Shown here piece after piece: positions 10,296-20,048 of a stretch of 64,000 nucleotides of DNA. The notes below the pieces were generated by a model. The model ran no database searches. It saw only the letters and a list, made by a program, of their open reading frames with translations, and had not been told where the DNA came from. The translations under genes were made by a program, and so were the position numbers. Source of the DNA: Listeria booriae (GTDB lineage Bacteria > Bacillota > Bacilli > Lactobacillales > Listeriaceae); contig NZ_JNFA01000029.1 in NCBI RefSeq assembly GCF_000766865.1, forward strand, positions 124,001 through 188,000, in the 5' to 3' direction. Positions within the stretch are counted from its first letter, which is position 1. Each line of letters begins with the position of its first letter.

Positions 10296-12053
10296 ATGAA
10301 AAAAACAAAAATTATTTGTACAATCGGACCAGCAAGTGAAACGGTGGAAACATTAGTACAATTAATCGAATCAGGTATGAACGTTTGCCGTCTTAACTTT
10401 TCACATGGTGATTATGAAGAACATGGCGCGCGTATCAAAAATATTCGTGAAGCAGTTAAGATTACAGGAAAACAAGTAGCTATCTTACTTGATACAAAAG
10501 GTCCTGAAATTCGTACAAATGATATGGAAAACGGGAAATTAGAATTTGCTAAAGGTGACGTTGTTCGCGTAGCAATGCAAGAAGTTCTAGGAACGAAAGA
10601 GAAATTCTCCGTAACATATACAGAACTATTTGACGATGTTGAAATCGGATCTGTTATTCTTTTAGATGACGGACTAATCGGTCTTGAAGTAACAGAAAAA
10701 GACGCTGCAAACCGTGAACTAGTAACACTTGTTCAAAACCCAGGCGTACTTAAAAACAAAAAAGGCGTGAACGTACCAAACGTATCTATCAACCTACCAG
10801 GTATCACAGAAAAAGATGCCAATGATATTCGTTTTGGTCTAGAGCAAGGCATTGACTTCATCGCAGCATCATTCGTTCGTCGCGCAACAGACGTTCTTGA
10901 AATTACTAAAATCTTAGAAGAAAACAATGCAACACACGTTCAAATCATTCCTAAAATCGAAAACCAAGAAGGCGTGGACAACATCGATGAAATTTTACAA
11001 GTTTCTCACGGTTTAATGGTTGCTCGTGGAGATCTTGGTGTTGAAATCCCAGCAGAAGAAGTACCTATCGTTCAAAAAGAATTGATTAAGAAATGTAACA
11101 AGCTTGCGAAACCTGTTGTAACAGCGACGCAAATGCTTGATTCTATGCAACGCAACCCACGTCCAACACGTGCCGAAGCAAGTGACGTAGCCAATGCCAT
11201 TTTTGATGGTACGGATGCAATCATGCTTTCTGGTGAAACAGCGGCTGGGGATTATCCTGTAGAATCTGTACAAATGATGTCTAAAATTGCACTACGTACA
11301 GAAGAAGCATTAGTTGCACAAGATAAATTTGCACTTAAAGCACACTCTAATTCTGATATGACAGAAGCAATCGGCCAAGCAGTAGGTCACACAGCGCGCA
11401 ACCTTAACGTACACACAATCGTTGCAACAACGCAAAGTGGTCACACAGCACGCATGATCTCGAAATACCGTCCAAAATCACACATCTTAGCAGTGACATT
11501 CGACGAACAAGTATGTCGCGGATTATCTCTTGCATGGGGCGTATACCCACGTCTAGCAGAGCCAATCTCAAACACAGATGAAATGTTCGACCTTGCAGTA
11601 AAAGAATCACTAGCATCAGGCTTAGCAAAACAAGGCGACCTAATCATCATTACAGCTGGTGTACCAGTAACTGAATCCGGTACAACAAACTTAATGAAAA
11701 TCCAATTAATCGGTGACAAAGCAGTATCAGGTCACGGTATTGGTTCAAGCTCCGTTATCGGAAAAGCAATCGTTGCGAAATCCAATAAAGAAGCTCTAGA
11801 AAAAGCAGAAGAAGGCGGCATCTTAGTTGTTAAAACAACAGACAAAGAAATGCTACCAGCTTTCGAAAAAAGCGCAGCAGTAGTCGTTGAAGAAGGCGGT
11901 CTAACAAGCCACGCAGCAGTAGTAGGCATCACACTAGGCATTCCAGTAATCGTAGGCGCAACAAACGCTACAGACCTAGTAAAAGACGGCGAAACAATCA
12001 CAGTAGATGCTCGCCAAGGCAATGTCTACAACGGTAAAACAGCAACACATTAA
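10296..12053 (+). CDS. pyk: Pyruvate kinase with C-terminal PEP-utilising domain
   Basis: Pyruvate kinase makes ATP and pyruvate from phosphoenolpyruvate. The 585-residue protein has the TIM-barrel core (residues 1-340), with [11 protein letters not shown] and the catalytic lysine region [10 protein letters not shown], then the allosteric C-domain. A further domain of about 105 residues (from about residue 480) carries the TSHAAVV motif of PEP-utilising enzymes. This Bacillus/Listeria-type extension has no proven catalytic role. The start follows AGGAGGAG. Codon use in this gene is strongly biased towards A- and C-ending codons, as expected for high expression. Confidence 0.97.
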   Translation: MKKTKIICTIGPASETVETLVQLIESGMNVCRLNFSHGDYEEHGARIKNIREAVKITGKQVAILLDTKGPEIRTNDMENGKLEFAKGDVVRVAMQEVLGTKEKFSVTYTELFDDVEIGSVILLDDGLIGLEVTEKDAANRELVTLVQNPGVLKNKKGVNVPNVSINLPGITEKDANDIRFGLEQGIDFIAASFVRRATDVLEITKILEENNATHVQIIPKIENQEGVDNIDEILQVSHGLMVARGDLGVEIPAEEVPIVQKELIKKCNKLAKPVVTATQMLDSMQRNPRPTRAEASDVANAIFDGTDAIMLSGETAAGDYPVESVQMMSKIALRTEEALVAQDKFALKAHSNSDMTEAIGQAVGHTARNLNVHTIVATTQSGHTARMISKYRPKSHILAVTFDEQVCRGLSLAWGVYPRLAEPISNTDEMFDLAVKESLASGLAKQGDLIIITAGVPVTESGTTNLMKIQLIGDKAVSGHGIGSSSVIGKAIVAKSNKEALEKAEEGGILVVKTTDKEMLPAFEKSAAVVVEEGGLTSHAAVVGITLGIPVIVGATNATDLVKDGETITVDARQGNVYNGKTATH

Positions 12054-12065
12054 GAAAAAAGCGAA

Positions 12066-12141
12066 ACACACCTGTATAGCCCTGACAGAAACTGGAGCGG
12101 TCGCAGAAAAAGTCAAAAGAGGACTTTTTCTGCGGGTGTGT
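12066..12141 (+). other. Long two-part hairpin downstream of pyk
   Basis: A perfect 13-base-pair stem, CGCAGAAAAAGTC (12102-12114) with GACTTTTTCTGCG (12122-12134), has a seven-base loop. It is enclosed by ACACACC (12066-12072) pairing with GGTGTGT (12135-12141). No T tract follows, so it is not a simple terminator. It could be a 3' UTR structure of pyk or a separate small RNA. Confidence 0.6.
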
Positions 12142-12232
12142 GCAACTAAATCGCGAAACAAGCTACACAATCAAAACCAATATTTAGGCTCGAACTCAGC
12201 AAACAAAGCTTCGTAAGACTCTAAACAAAACA

Positions 12233-12286
12233 CCAGATCACTAATCCCGCCAAATTCATCGGAGGGACAGCATGATCTGGTTTTTT
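12233..12286 (+). terminator. Terminator between pyk and fxsA, with long loop
   Basis: CCAGATCA (12233-12240) pairs with TGATCTGG (12273-12280) and is followed by six T residues. The 32-base loop contains a second small hairpin (TCCC..GGGA) and a GGAGGG ribosome-binding site ahead of an ATG at 12272. Confidence 0.75.
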
Positions 12287-12295
12287 ATCACATAA
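12272..12295 (+). CDS. Possible seven-codon leader peptide before fxsA
   Basis: GGAGGG (12261-12266) is followed five bases later by ATG, giving MIWFFIT and a TAA. The codons lie on the 3' arm and T tract of the terminator. The TAA ends three bases before the fxsA ribosome-binding site. The arrangement would suit translation-dependent read-through or reinitiation, but seven codons can arise by chance. Confidence 0.3.
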   Translation: MIWFFIT

Positions 12296-12314
12296 GAAAG
12301 GTGGCGACACCCCA

Positions 12315-12695
12315 ATGCGAAAAATCACATACTACTGGGCCGCATACGGTCTCATCGAACTACTCACCTATATTTTGCTCTTTTTCTGGATCGGATTTTG
12401 GCCACTGTTCCTCATCCAAATCGCCTCCAGTCTTTTCGGTATTTTCATCGTAAAACGACTATGGCGCGGCATCGGCCAAAACCTAAACGAAGGCAGAACC
12501 ATCACACCGTACTTGCTTGATATGTTCTGTTTCTTCTTAGCAGGAATCCTACTTATCATTCCTGGCATCATTACCTCCATCGCAGGTTTACTATTTTTTC
12601 TTCCATTCGTACGAACTTGGATCAAACCACGCCTCAGCAGGTGGGTACAACAACGAATCAATCAGGGGAACTTCACGTATTTTGATATGAAATAA
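12315..12695 (+). CDS. fxsA: FxsA family membrane protein
   Basis: The 126-residue protein has three or four hydrophobic helices (about residues 9-29, 31-48, 70-95) and a basic C-terminus. It matches the FxsA family by the helix arrangement and the motif GILLIIPGIITSIAGLL. FxsA is named for suppressing F-mediated exclusion of phage T7 in E. coli; its normal role is unknown. Homologues sit near pyk in Bacillus (YtzA) as well. The start is ATG 12315 after AAGGTGG. Confidence 0.85.
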   Translation: MRKITYYWAAYGLIELLTYILLFFWIGFWPLFLIQIASSLFGIFIVKRLWRGIGQNLNEGRTITPYLLDMFCFFLAGILLIIPGIITSIAGLLFFLPFVRTWIKPRLSRWVQQRINQGNFTYFDMK

Positions 12696-12744
12696 AGAGT
12701 CATTGGGTTTTCTTATCTATTTTTAGATATACAATAAGTATCGC

Positions 12745-12775
12745 TTTACACACAGGGGTACAGGTGTGCTATAAT
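12745..12775 (+). promoter_or_regulatory. Extended -10 promoter of the DUF441 gene and perhaps citZ-icd
   Basis: TTTACA (12745-12750) and a perfect TATAAT (12770-12775) are 19 bases apart. The -10 is preceded by TGC, an extended -10, which can tolerate the long spacer. Confidence 0.6.
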
Positions 12776-12822
12776 AGTTCTACTGCGACCAAAATAGATA
12801 GAAGACAGCAACTGGCTCAAAA

Positions 12823-12859
12823 AAAGACGGTCATTCAGGCAGAAAGGTTGTGTCTTTTT
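12823..12859 (+). promoter_or_regulatory. Leader hairpin that could hide the ribosome-binding site of the DUF441 gene
   Basis: AAAAAGAC near 12825 can pair with GTCTTTTT ending at 12859. The loop contains AAAGG (12842-12846), the only ribosome-binding site for the TTG start. If translation instead begins at ATG 12873, the hairpin would be a leader attenuator. Confidence 0.35.
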
Positions 12860-13319
12860 GTTTACAGAAAGCATGCTATTTTTATTACTATTTCTTTTAC
12901 TCGGGTTGCTAGCCAAGAATAATTCATTGATTATAGCAGTGGCAGTCGTTATCTTGCTAAAACTTTTCCATGTGGACGGAAAAATAATGGAAACGATTCA
13001 ATCACGAGGCATCAATTGGGGCGTGACAGTCATTACTGTTGCGATTTTAATACCGATTGCGACGGGACAAATAGGTTTTAAAGACTTAATAGACTCCTTC
13101 AAGTCAGCGGCGGGCTGGATTGGTTTAGGCGCGGGAATCGCGGTTTCCATTTTGGCAAAGAAGGGCGTTGGCTACATGGCTGTTGATCCACAAGTAACGG
13201 TATCGCTTGTATTTGGTACCATTTTAGCGGTTGTGCTATTCCGTGGTGTGGCGGCTGGACCAGTCATTGCAGCGGGAATTGCGTACGTACTTATGCAAGG
13301 TGTCGCTCTATTCAAATAA
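12858..13319 (+). CDS. DUF441 (YtwI) family membrane protein
   Basis: A 153-residue, almost wholly hydrophobic protein with four or five membrane helices, matching the DUF441 family (YtwI in B. subtilis) by its [14 protein letters not shown] opening and the position just upstream of citZ. Function is unknown. I took the TTG at 12858, 11 bases after AAAGG. ATG 12873, giving MLFLLLF, is an equally reasonable start. It may be cotranscribed with citZ, as no terminator lies in the 48-base gap. Confidence 0.82.
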   Translation: MFTESMLFLLLFLLLGLLAKNNSLIIAVAVVILLKLFHVDGKIMETIQSRGINWGVTVITVAILIPIATGQIGFKDLIDSFKSAAGWIGLGAGIAVSILAKKGVGYMAVDPQVTVSLVFGTILAVVLFRGVAAGPVIAAGIAYVLMQGVALFK

Positions 13320-13367
13320 CTTACATAGCAAAAGATGCTAAATTCATATTGTTAGGGGGAAAACAGG

Positions 13368-14489
13368 ATGACAGTTTCAAAAGGATTAGAGAATGTATAT
13401 GTGGCGGAAACGTCCATTAGTTCGATTTTAGACGATATGTTAACGTATGTTGGCTACGGCATTGATGATTTAATGGAGAGTAACGCAACATTTGAAGAAG
13501 TTATTTATTTACTATGGCATTTACGTTTGCCAGATGCAGAAGAACTGGTGAAATTCACAGGAGAAATCCGCGAAAATATGGCCGTTTCAGAATCAATTAT
13601 TACAAGTTTGCGCTTACAACACCACCAAAAATTACATCCGATGAGCGTTTTGCGAACAACCGTATCGATGCTTGGCGTTTTTGATACAGAAGCAGAAATG
13701 GATGACGGAGAAGCAGTGTACCGCAAAGGGATTCGCTTACAAGCCAAAATGCCAACCATTGTTGCTGCATTTTCACGGATTCGCCGTGGTTTAGATCCAA
13801 TTCCGCCGCGTGATGATTTAAGTATGGCTTCTAATTTCTTGTACATGGTAACAGGAGAAGAAGCTGGCTATTTGGCGGAAGAAGCGATGAACAAAGCACT
13901 TGTCTTGCATGCTGATCATGAATTCAATGCTTCCACCTTCACAGCCCGCGTATGTGTTGCGACTTTATCCGATGTATATTCTGGCGTAACAGCTGCGATT
14001 GGCGCTCTTAAAGGCCCGTTACACGGTGGTGCGAACGAACGCGTCATTGACATGCTAGAAGAAATCAAAGAAAAAGGCAATGCCCGCGAATATATTCAAA
14101 ACAAAATTGACCGCAAAGAAAAAATCATGGGCTTCGGACACCGCGTTTACCAAGGCGGCGACCCACGTGCTAGCCATCTGAAAGAAATGTCCGAGAAATT
14201 AACCGCAAAAAGTGGCGAACCAGAATACTATAACATTTCTGCAGAAGTAGAAGAAGCGGTGTGGGAGTTCAAGCATCTGAAACCAAATGTCGATTTTTAT
14301 TCCGCATCTGTATACCATGCGTTAGGCATTGACCATGACTTATTCACGCTTGTTTTTGCGATGAGTCGTGTATCGGGCTGGTTGGCGCACATTTTTGAAC
14401 AATATCGTGATAATCGATTGATTCGTCCACGTGCCATTTACGTTGGTCCAGAATCACGCGAATATATCCCTGTTACTGAACGGGACTAA
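13368..14489 (+). CDS. citZ: Citrate synthase
   Basis: Citrate synthase condenses acetyl-CoA with oxaloacetate. The 373-residue protein is the short Gram-positive form. Catalytic residues are visible in GPLHGGANE (His), GFGHRVYQGGDPR (His and Arg) and DFYSASVYH (Asp). With icd directly downstream it forms the oxidative arm that makes 2-oxoglutarate for glutamate. Listeria is known to have an incomplete citric acid cycle, so the role here is biosynthetic. The start follows AGGGGGA at 11 bases. Confidence 0.96.
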   Translation: MTVSKGLENVYVAETSISSILDDMLTYVGYGIDDLMESNATFEEVIYLLWHLRLPDAEELVKFTGEIRENMAVSESIITSLRLQHHQKLHPMSVLRTTVSMLGVFDTEAEMDDGEAVYRKGIRLQAKMPTIVAAFSRIRRGLDPIPPRDDLSMASNFLYMVTGEEAGYLAEEAMNKALVLHADHEFNASTFTARVCVATLSDVYSGVTAAIGALKGPLHGGANERVIDMLEEIKEKGNAREYIQNKIDRKEKIMGFGHRVYQGGDPRASHLKEMSEKLTAKSGEPEYYNISAEVEEAVWEFKHLKPNVDFYSASVYHALGIDHDLFTLVFAMSRVSGWLAHIFEQYRDNRLIRPRAIYVGPESREYIPVTERD

Positions 14490-14509
14490 AATAGAAGGAG
14501 GAAATTGAT

Positions 14510-15778
14510 TTGACACAAGGTGAAAAAATTCAAGTTGTAGACGGCGTGTTACAAACACCAAACAATCCAGTGATTCCATTTATTGAAGGAGACGGCACAG
14601 GCCCAGATATTTGGCGTGCATCTAAGCGCGTACTAGACGAAGCTGTGAAAAAAGCATATAACGGCGAAAAAGCCATTGCCTGGAAAGAAGTTTTGGCGGG
14701 TGAAAAAGCATTTAATGAAACTGGAGAATGGTTGCCACAAGCGACTTTAGATACGATTGATGAATTTCTTATTGCTATCAAAGGACCACTGACAACACCA
14801 ATCGGCGGCGGAATTCGTTCGCTTAATGTGGCGTTACGTCAAGAATTAGATTTATACGTGTGCTTGCGTCCAGTTCGCTATTTCACTGGTGTGCCTTCCC
14901 CTGTGAAGCGCCCAGAAGATACGGATATGGTGATTTTCCGTGAGAATACAGAAGATATTTACGCGGGAATCGAGTTCAAAGAAGGTAGCGACGAAGCGAA
15001 GAAATTAATCGACTTCCTAAAAACAGAATTTGGCGTAAATAAAATCCGTTTCCCAGAAACATCAGGAATCGGTGTGAAACCTGTTTCTAAAGAAGGAACA
15101 GAACGCCTCGTTCGCGCGGCGATTGAGTACGCAATCAAAGAAAACCGTAAATCCGTGACGCTTGTGCATAAAGGCAACATCATGAAATTCACGGAAGGCG
15201 CATTTAAAACATGGGGCTACGAGCTTGCAGAACGCGAATTTGGCGATCAAGTATTCACTTGGGCGGAATATGACCGTATTGTGGAAGCAGAAGGCGCAGA
15301 CGCGGCGAACGCGAAACAAGACGCGGCCTTAGCTGCTGGGAAAATCCTTATCAAAGATTCCATCGCGGATATTTTCTTGCAACAAATTTTGACACGTCCT
15401 GCTGAATTTGATGTTGTCGCAACAATGAACTTGAACGGCGATTACATTTCCGATGCATTAGCTGCTCAAGTTGGCGGTATCGGTATCGCACCAGGCGCTA
15501 ACATCAACTACCAAACAGGTCATGCTATTTTTGAAGCGACACATGGTACAGCACCAAAATATGCGAACCTCGACAAAGTAAACCCATCCTCCGTCATTCT
15601 TTCTGGTACATTATTGCTAGAACATATTGGCTGGGGCGAGGCAGCAGACCTTATTATCAAATCCATGGAAAAAACAATCGCTGACAAAACGGTCACATAC
15701 GACTTTGCTCGTTTGATGGACGGCGCAACAGAAGTAAAATGTTCCGAATTTGCCGATGCGCTAATTCGTAATTTCTAA
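14510..15778 (+). CDS. icd: NADP-dependent isocitrate dehydrogenase
   Basis: This 422-residue enzyme oxidises isocitrate to 2-oxoglutarate. Substrate-binding RSLNVALRQ is present, containing the serine that is phosphorylated in E. coli. HGTAPKYA is the adenosine-binding loop typical of NADP-specific enzymes. The start codon is TTG 14510, eight bases after AAGGAGG. It is cotranscribed with citZ (20-base gap) and ends in a strong terminator. Confidence 0.96.
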   Translation: MTQGEKIQVVDGVLQTPNNPVIPFIEGDGTGPDIWRASKRVLDEAVKKAYNGEKAIAWKEVLAGEKAFNETGEWLPQATLDTIDEFLIAIKGPLTTPIGGGIRSLNVALRQELDLYVCLRPVRYFTGVPSPVKRPEDTDMVIFRENTEDIYAGIEFKEGSDEAKKLIDFLKTEFGVNKIRFPETSGIGVKPVSKEGTERLVRAAIEYAIKENRKSVTLVHKGNIMKFTEGAFKTWGYELAEREFGDQVFTWAEYDRIVEAEGADAANAKQDAALAAGKILIKDSIADIFLQQILTRPAEFDVVATMNLNGDYISDALAAQVGGIGIAPGANINYQTGHAIFEATHGTAPKYANLDKVNPSSVILSGTLLLEHIGWGEAADLIIKSMEKTIADKTVTYDFARLMDGATEVKCSEFADALIRNF

Positions 15779-15783
15779 AAAGC

Positions 15784-15820
15784 AAAAACCGTGTTTTCGT
15801 TCCGACGAGACGCGGTTTTT
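15784..15820 (+). terminator. Terminator of citZ-icd
   Basis: AAAAACCGTG (15784-15793) pairs with CGCGGTTTTT (15811-15820), with an inner TCGT/ACGA pair and a T-rich end. Confidence 0.88.
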
Positions 15821-15913
15821 ATTTGTGCGGAATGCCTTCCTAAGTACGGGCGAATTCCAAGTAACTATGGTAAAATGGACATAATGAGCGCAAAATTTGG
15901 AGGAGGAATCCCT

Positions 15914-18541
15914 ATGAATAAATTAGTATTAATCGATGGAAATAGTATCGCGAATCGTGCCTTTTACGCTTTGCCACTTTTGAGCAATGATAAAGGCGTG
16001 TACACGAATGCTGTGTACGGTTTTGCGATGATGTTAATGAACGTTTTAGAAAGAGAACAACCAGACCACGTATTAGTCGCTTTTGATGCGGGGAAAACGA
16101 CTTTTAGACATAGCCAATATAAAGAATATAAAGGTGGCCGCCAAAAAACGCCGAGCGAGCTATCCGAACAATTCCCGTTCATTCGTGAACTTTTAGACGC
16201 GTATTCCATTCCGCGCTATGAACTTGTGAATTACGAAGCTGATGATATTATTGGTACGCTAACAAAAGAAGCCGAAAAAGCGGATTTAGAAGTCGTTGTC
16301 ATTACCGGAGACCGCGATTTAACACAACTCGCGAGCCCCAAAACCACCGTTTTCATTACTAAAAAAGGGATTACTGACATGGAGGAAAACACACCAGCGA
16401 GCCTCAAAGAAAAATATGACCTAACTCCCGAGCAAATCATTGATATGAAAGGCTTGATGGGTGACTCATCGGATAACATTCCCGGCATTCCAGGCGTTGG
16501 CGAGAAAACAGCATTAAAACTATTACACCAATTCGGCACAGTGGAAGAAGTTTTGGCGAATGCGGACCAAATATCAGGCAAGAAACTCCAAGAAAAGGTA
16601 CAAGACAACAAAGAATCAGCCATCATGAGTAAAGAATTAGCAACGATCAACACCGACTCACCACTAGAAATCAAGATTACCGATACGAAATATAACGGCT
16701 ACGATACCGAAAAAGTCATTCCACTACTGAAAGAACTCGGTTTTGCGACACTGTTAAAAAATTTGCAAGGCGATGTTGCTGAGCCTGACAAAGCACTGGA
16801 AAATATCCCATTTGAAATCGTGCCAGAGATTACAGACGCACATTTAGAGGATACAATGGCGCTCTACGTAGAATTAGACAATGATAATTACCATACGGCG
16901 CCATTTATCGGCATCGCGGTTCATTCCAAAAAAGGAGTCTATTTTGCCAACGAAGAAGCTGTTAAACAATCACCAGCCTTCCAAACATGGCTAGAAGACG
17001 AATCAAAAGAAAAAACCGTCTATGACGCTAAAAAAACAATTGTCGGCCTGTCAAAATTCGATATTGCCGTTGCAGGAATAACATTCGACATCATGCTTGC
17101 TTCCTACTTACTAAACCCGTCAGACACTATCGATGACTTCGCAAGTGTAGCCATTAGCCACGATTATGACGCGGTGAACACAGACGAATCCATTTACGGC
17201 AAAGGTGCTAAACGAGCCATTCCAGCAGAAGAAATCGTCGCCGAACATCTTGCCAGAAAGGTAACCGCAGTCGCAGAACTCGAGAAGAAAATGCGCACGG
17301 AATTAGAAAATAACGAGCAATTAGCACTTTTTGAAGACCTAGAATTACCGTTATCCAAGGTCCTCGCGAAAATGGAAATGTACGGCGTAAAAGTCGATAT
17401 TGCACGTTTAGAAGATATGAAAGTCGAACTCGCAGGCCGCCTGAGTGAACTGGAGAAAACCATTCACGAATATGCCGGCTCCGAATTCAACATTAATTCA
17501 CCGAAACAATTAGGCGTTATCCTTTTTGAAAACCTCGGATTACCAGCAGAAAAGAAAACGAAGACGGGCTACTCTACATCCGCTGACGTCTTAGAAAAGC
17601 TTTCAGGCGCGCATCCAATTATCGAAAGCATCTTAATGTACCGCCAATTGGGCAAACTACAATCCACCTACATCGAAGGCTTGCTAAAAGTAACACATCA
17701 AGATACGCAAAAAGTCTACACACGTTTCAACCAAACATTGGCGCAAACAGGTCGTTTAAGCTCTGTAGACCCGAACTTGCAAAACATTCCAATCCGCCTA
17801 GAAGAAGGCCGCAAAATCCGTCAAGTATTCGTTCCATCTGAACCAGGTTGGAAAATCTTTTCCGCGGATTACTCGCAAGTCGAACTTCGCGTCCTAGCCC
17901 ATATTTCTGGTGACGAGAACTTACAATACGCCTTCCAACACGATTATGATATTCATACAAAGACGGCAATGGATGTATTCCATGTGGAGCAAGAAGAAGT
18001 TGATTCTCTCATGCGCCGCCAAGCCAAAGCCGTGAACTTTGGAATCGTGTACGGCATCAGCGACTATGGCTTATCGCAGAATCTAGGCATCACCCGCAAA
18101 GACGCACGCGATTTCATCGATCGTTATTTTGCGAGTTATCCAGCCGTGAAAGAATACATGGAAGAAATTGTGCGCTCTGCCAAAGAGAAAGGCTATGTGG
18201 AAACGATTTTGCATCGCCGTCGTTACATTCCTGAAATCACAAGCCGTAACTTCAATGTGCGCGGATTTGCAGAACGGACAGCGATGAACACGCCAATCCA
18301 AGGTAGCGCCGCCGATATCATTAAGAAAGCGATGATTTTAATGAGCGACCGCCTCATCGAAGAGAAGCTCGAAGCACGCCTTTTATTGCAGGTGCATGAT
18401 GAATTAATTTTTGAAGCACCAGAAGCTGAAATTGCAAAACTCGAAGAAATCGTGCCGGATGTCATGGAAAACGCCGTTAAACTCGCGGTTCCACTGAAAG
18501 TCGATAGTGCATTTGGCGATACATGGTACGACGCTAAATAA
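15914..18541 (+). CDS. polA: DNA polymerase I
   Basis: DNA polymerase I fills gaps and removes RNA primers. The start is ATG 15914 after GGAGGAGG, giving 875 residues. The 5'-3' exonuclease domain is residues 1-290, with DGNSIANRAF and the acidic VVITGDRDLTQL. The middle 3'-5' exonuclease-like domain has lost its metal ligands: the DxE position reads YVELD. The polymerase domain has motif A DYSQVELR (about 652), motif B RRQAKAVNFGIVYG and motif C QVHDELIFE (about 826). Loss of proofreading is usual in Bacillus-type Pol I. TGG-TAAAAT at 15868-15876 is a possible extended -10. It leads the polA-mutM-coaE group. Confidence 0.96.
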   Translation: MNKLVLIDGNSIANRAFYALPLLSNDKGVYTNAVYGFAMMLMNVLEREQPDHVLVAFDAGKTTFRHSQYKEYKGGRQKTPSELSEQFPFIRELLDAYSIPRYELVNYEADDIIGTLTKEAEKADLEVVVITGDRDLTQLASPKTTVFITKKGITDMEENTPASLKEKYDLTPEQIIDMKGLMGDSSDNIPGIPGVGEKTALKLLHQFGTVEEVLANADQISGKKLQEKVQDNKESAIMSKELATINTDSPLEIKITDTKYNGYDTEKVIPLLKELGFATLLKNLQGDVAEPDKALENIPFEIVPEITDAHLEDTMALYVELDNDNYHTAPFIGIAVHSKKGVYFANEEAVKQSPAFQTWLEDESKEKTVYDAKKTIVGLSKFDIAVAGITFDIMLASYLLNPSDTIDDFASVAISHDYDAVNTDESIYGKGAKRAIPAEEIVAEHLARKVTAVAELEKKMRTELENNEQLALFEDLELPLSKVLAKMEMYGVKVDIARLEDMKVELAGRLSELEKTIHEYAGSEFNINSPKQLGVILFENLGLPAEKKTKTGYSTSADVLEKLSGAHPIIESILMYRQLGKLQSTYIEGLLKVTHQDTQKVYTRFNQTLAQTGRLSSVDPNLQNIPIRLEEGRKIRQVFVPSEPGWKIFSADYSQVELRVLAHISGDENLQYAFQHDYDIHTKTAMDVFHVEQEEVDSLMRRQAKAVNFGIVYGISDYGLSQNLGITRKDARDFIDRYFASYPAVKEYMEEIVRSAKEKGYVETILHRRRYIPEITSRNFNVRGFAERTAMNTPIQGSAADIIKKAMILMSDRLIEEKLEARLLLQVHDELIFEAPEAEIAKLEEIVPDVMENAVKLAVPLKVDSAFGDTWYDAK

Positions 18542-18562
18542 CAGAAGCAAGGAGTTAAAAAC

Positions 18563-19384
18563 ATGCCTGAATTACCAGAAGTAGAAAACGTTCGCGCAAC
18601 GCTAGCAGAACTCGTCATTGGTAAAAAAATCGACCGCGTTTCTGTCGGTGTTCCCAAAATGATTGTAGGAATGCCAGCCGAAGCATTTATAGATAACATG
18701 ATAGACCAACAAATCGAAGCCGTACGCCGTCGCGGCAAATTCTTACTTATCGATACGACAGACGGCACGCTTTTATCACATCTACGAATGGAAGGGAAGT
18801 ATCGTCTAAACAACGCAAGCGACCCTGTAGACAAGCATACCCATGTCATTTTCCATTTCACAGATGACACCGAACTGCGCTATCTCGACGTCCGCAAATT
18901 CGGCACGATGGAGCTCGTTCCAAAGCACCAAGAAGACACAACGAAATCGATTCAAAAATTAGGACCCGAACCACTTTCTTCAAACTTCGAAAAGAAAGCA
19001 TTCGGCACAAAACTGCAAAAATCCGGACGCGCCGTCAAAACGGTATTATTGGATCAAAGCTTAGTAGCAGGCATCGGCAACATTTACGCGGATGAAATAT
19101 GCTTCCAAGCCAAAGTCCTGCCAGAACGACCAGCGAACACGTTAAAACCAGCCGAAATCACAAGACTTTACGAAAGCACAAAAGCCATCATGACCGAAGC
19201 CGTCGCACTTGGCGGCTCCACCATCCGAACATACGTTAACTCACAAGGAAAAATCGGCGGTTACCAAGAGAAACTCCAAGTCTATGGCGAAAAAGGAAAC
19301 CCATGCCCACGATGCGGCACACCGATTATAAAAATAAAACTAAACGGCAGGGGCACGCATTTTTGCCCGAAATGTCAAAAGTAG
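18563..19384 (+). CDS. mutM: Formamidopyrimidine-DNA glycosylase
   Basis: MutM removes 8-oxoguanine and formamidopyrimidines from DNA and nicks the abasic site. The 273-residue protein starts MPELPEVE, with the catalytic Pro2 and Glu3. RRRGKFLLI carries the conserved lysine. The C-terminal zinc finger is CPRCG...CPKCQK. It lies 21 bases after polA and 11 bases before coaE, an order shared with Bacillus. The downstream start lies within its own transcript, so the three genes probably form one operon. Confidence 0.96.
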   Translation: MPELPEVENVRATLAELVIGKKIDRVSVGVPKMIVGMPAEAFIDNMIDQQIEAVRRRGKFLLIDTTDGTLLSHLRMEGKYRLNNASDPVDKHTHVIFHFTDDTELRYLDVRKFGTMELVPKHQEDTTKSIQKLGPEPLSSNFEKKAFGTKLQKSGRAVKTVLLDQSLVAGIGNIYADEICFQAKVLPERPANTLKPAEITRLYESTKAIMTEAVALGGSTIRTYVNSQGKIGGYQEKLQVYGEKGNPCPRCGTPIIKIKLNGRGTHFCPKCQK

Positions 19385-19395
19385 GTGAATCCCAT

Positions 19396-19998
19396 ATGGC
19401 AACAATTATAGGCCTCACAGGCGGCATTGCAAGCGGCAAGAGCACTGTTAGTAAAATGCTACAAGACGCAGGCTACCCAGTCGTAGATGCTGACATAGCC
19501 GCCCGTGAAGTTGTCAAAAAAGGCAGCCTCGGCGCACAACAAATCAAAGAAGCGTTCGGCACGGAAGTTTTTCAAGCAGACGGGGAGTTAGATCGCCCCA
19601 AATTAGGCAATATTATTTTCCATGACGCCGAGAAACGAGAAACATTAAATGCCATTGTACATCCGTTAGTAAAACAATGGATGCTCGCCGAACAAGAACG
19701 GCATATCGCAAATGGTGCCAAAACAATTATTTTAGACATCCCGCTCCTTTTTGAAAGCCAATTAGAAGACATGGTCCAGCAGATTATCGTTGTGTCCGTA
19801 GACGAGAACACCCAACTATCTCGCCTAATGGAGCGTAATAAGTTAACCAAAACCGACGCCAAAGCACGCATGGCAAGTCAAATGCCACTACATGAGAAAG
19901 CAAGGCGCGCCGATGTGGTCATTGATAATGCTGGCAGTTTAGCAGAAACAAAGCAGCAAGTAGAAGCGCTCGTGCAAACTTTTGAAAGTAGAAGCTAG
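19396..19998 (+). CDS. coaE: Dephospho-CoA kinase
   Basis: CoaE phosphorylates dephospho-CoA, the last step of coenzyme A synthesis. The 200-residue protein has a P-loop GGIASGKST (residues 9-17) and the kinase lid region. The reading frame is open further upstream into mutM, but ATG 19396 has AGGTGA seven bases before it and gives the family N-terminus MATIIGLTGG. Confidence 0.95.
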   Translation: MATIIGLTGGIASGKSTVSKMLQDAGYPVVDADIAAREVVKKGSLGAQQIKEAFGTEVFQADGELDRPKLGNIIFHDAEKRETLNAIVHPLVKQWMLAEQERHIANGAKTIILDIPLLFESQLEDMVQQIIVVSVDENTQLSRLMERNKLTKTDAKARMASQMPLHEKARRADVVIDNAGSLAETKQQVEALVQTFESRS

Positions 19999-20009
19999 CG
20001 TAGTAGTCG

Positions 20010-20018
20010 TGGTATACT
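20010..20018 (+). promoter_or_regulatory. Extended -10 promoter element for nrdR
   Basis: TGG-TATACT 31 bases upstream of the nrdR start; no -35 at the right distance. Confidence 0.4.
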
Positions 20019-20048
20019 AAGAAAAAGACGAATAAGGAGTGGATGAAA

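Noticed and set aside
12007-12216. 69-codon frame at the end of pyk
   Set aside because: It overlaps pyk in another frame and crosses the hairpin; no ribosome-binding site.
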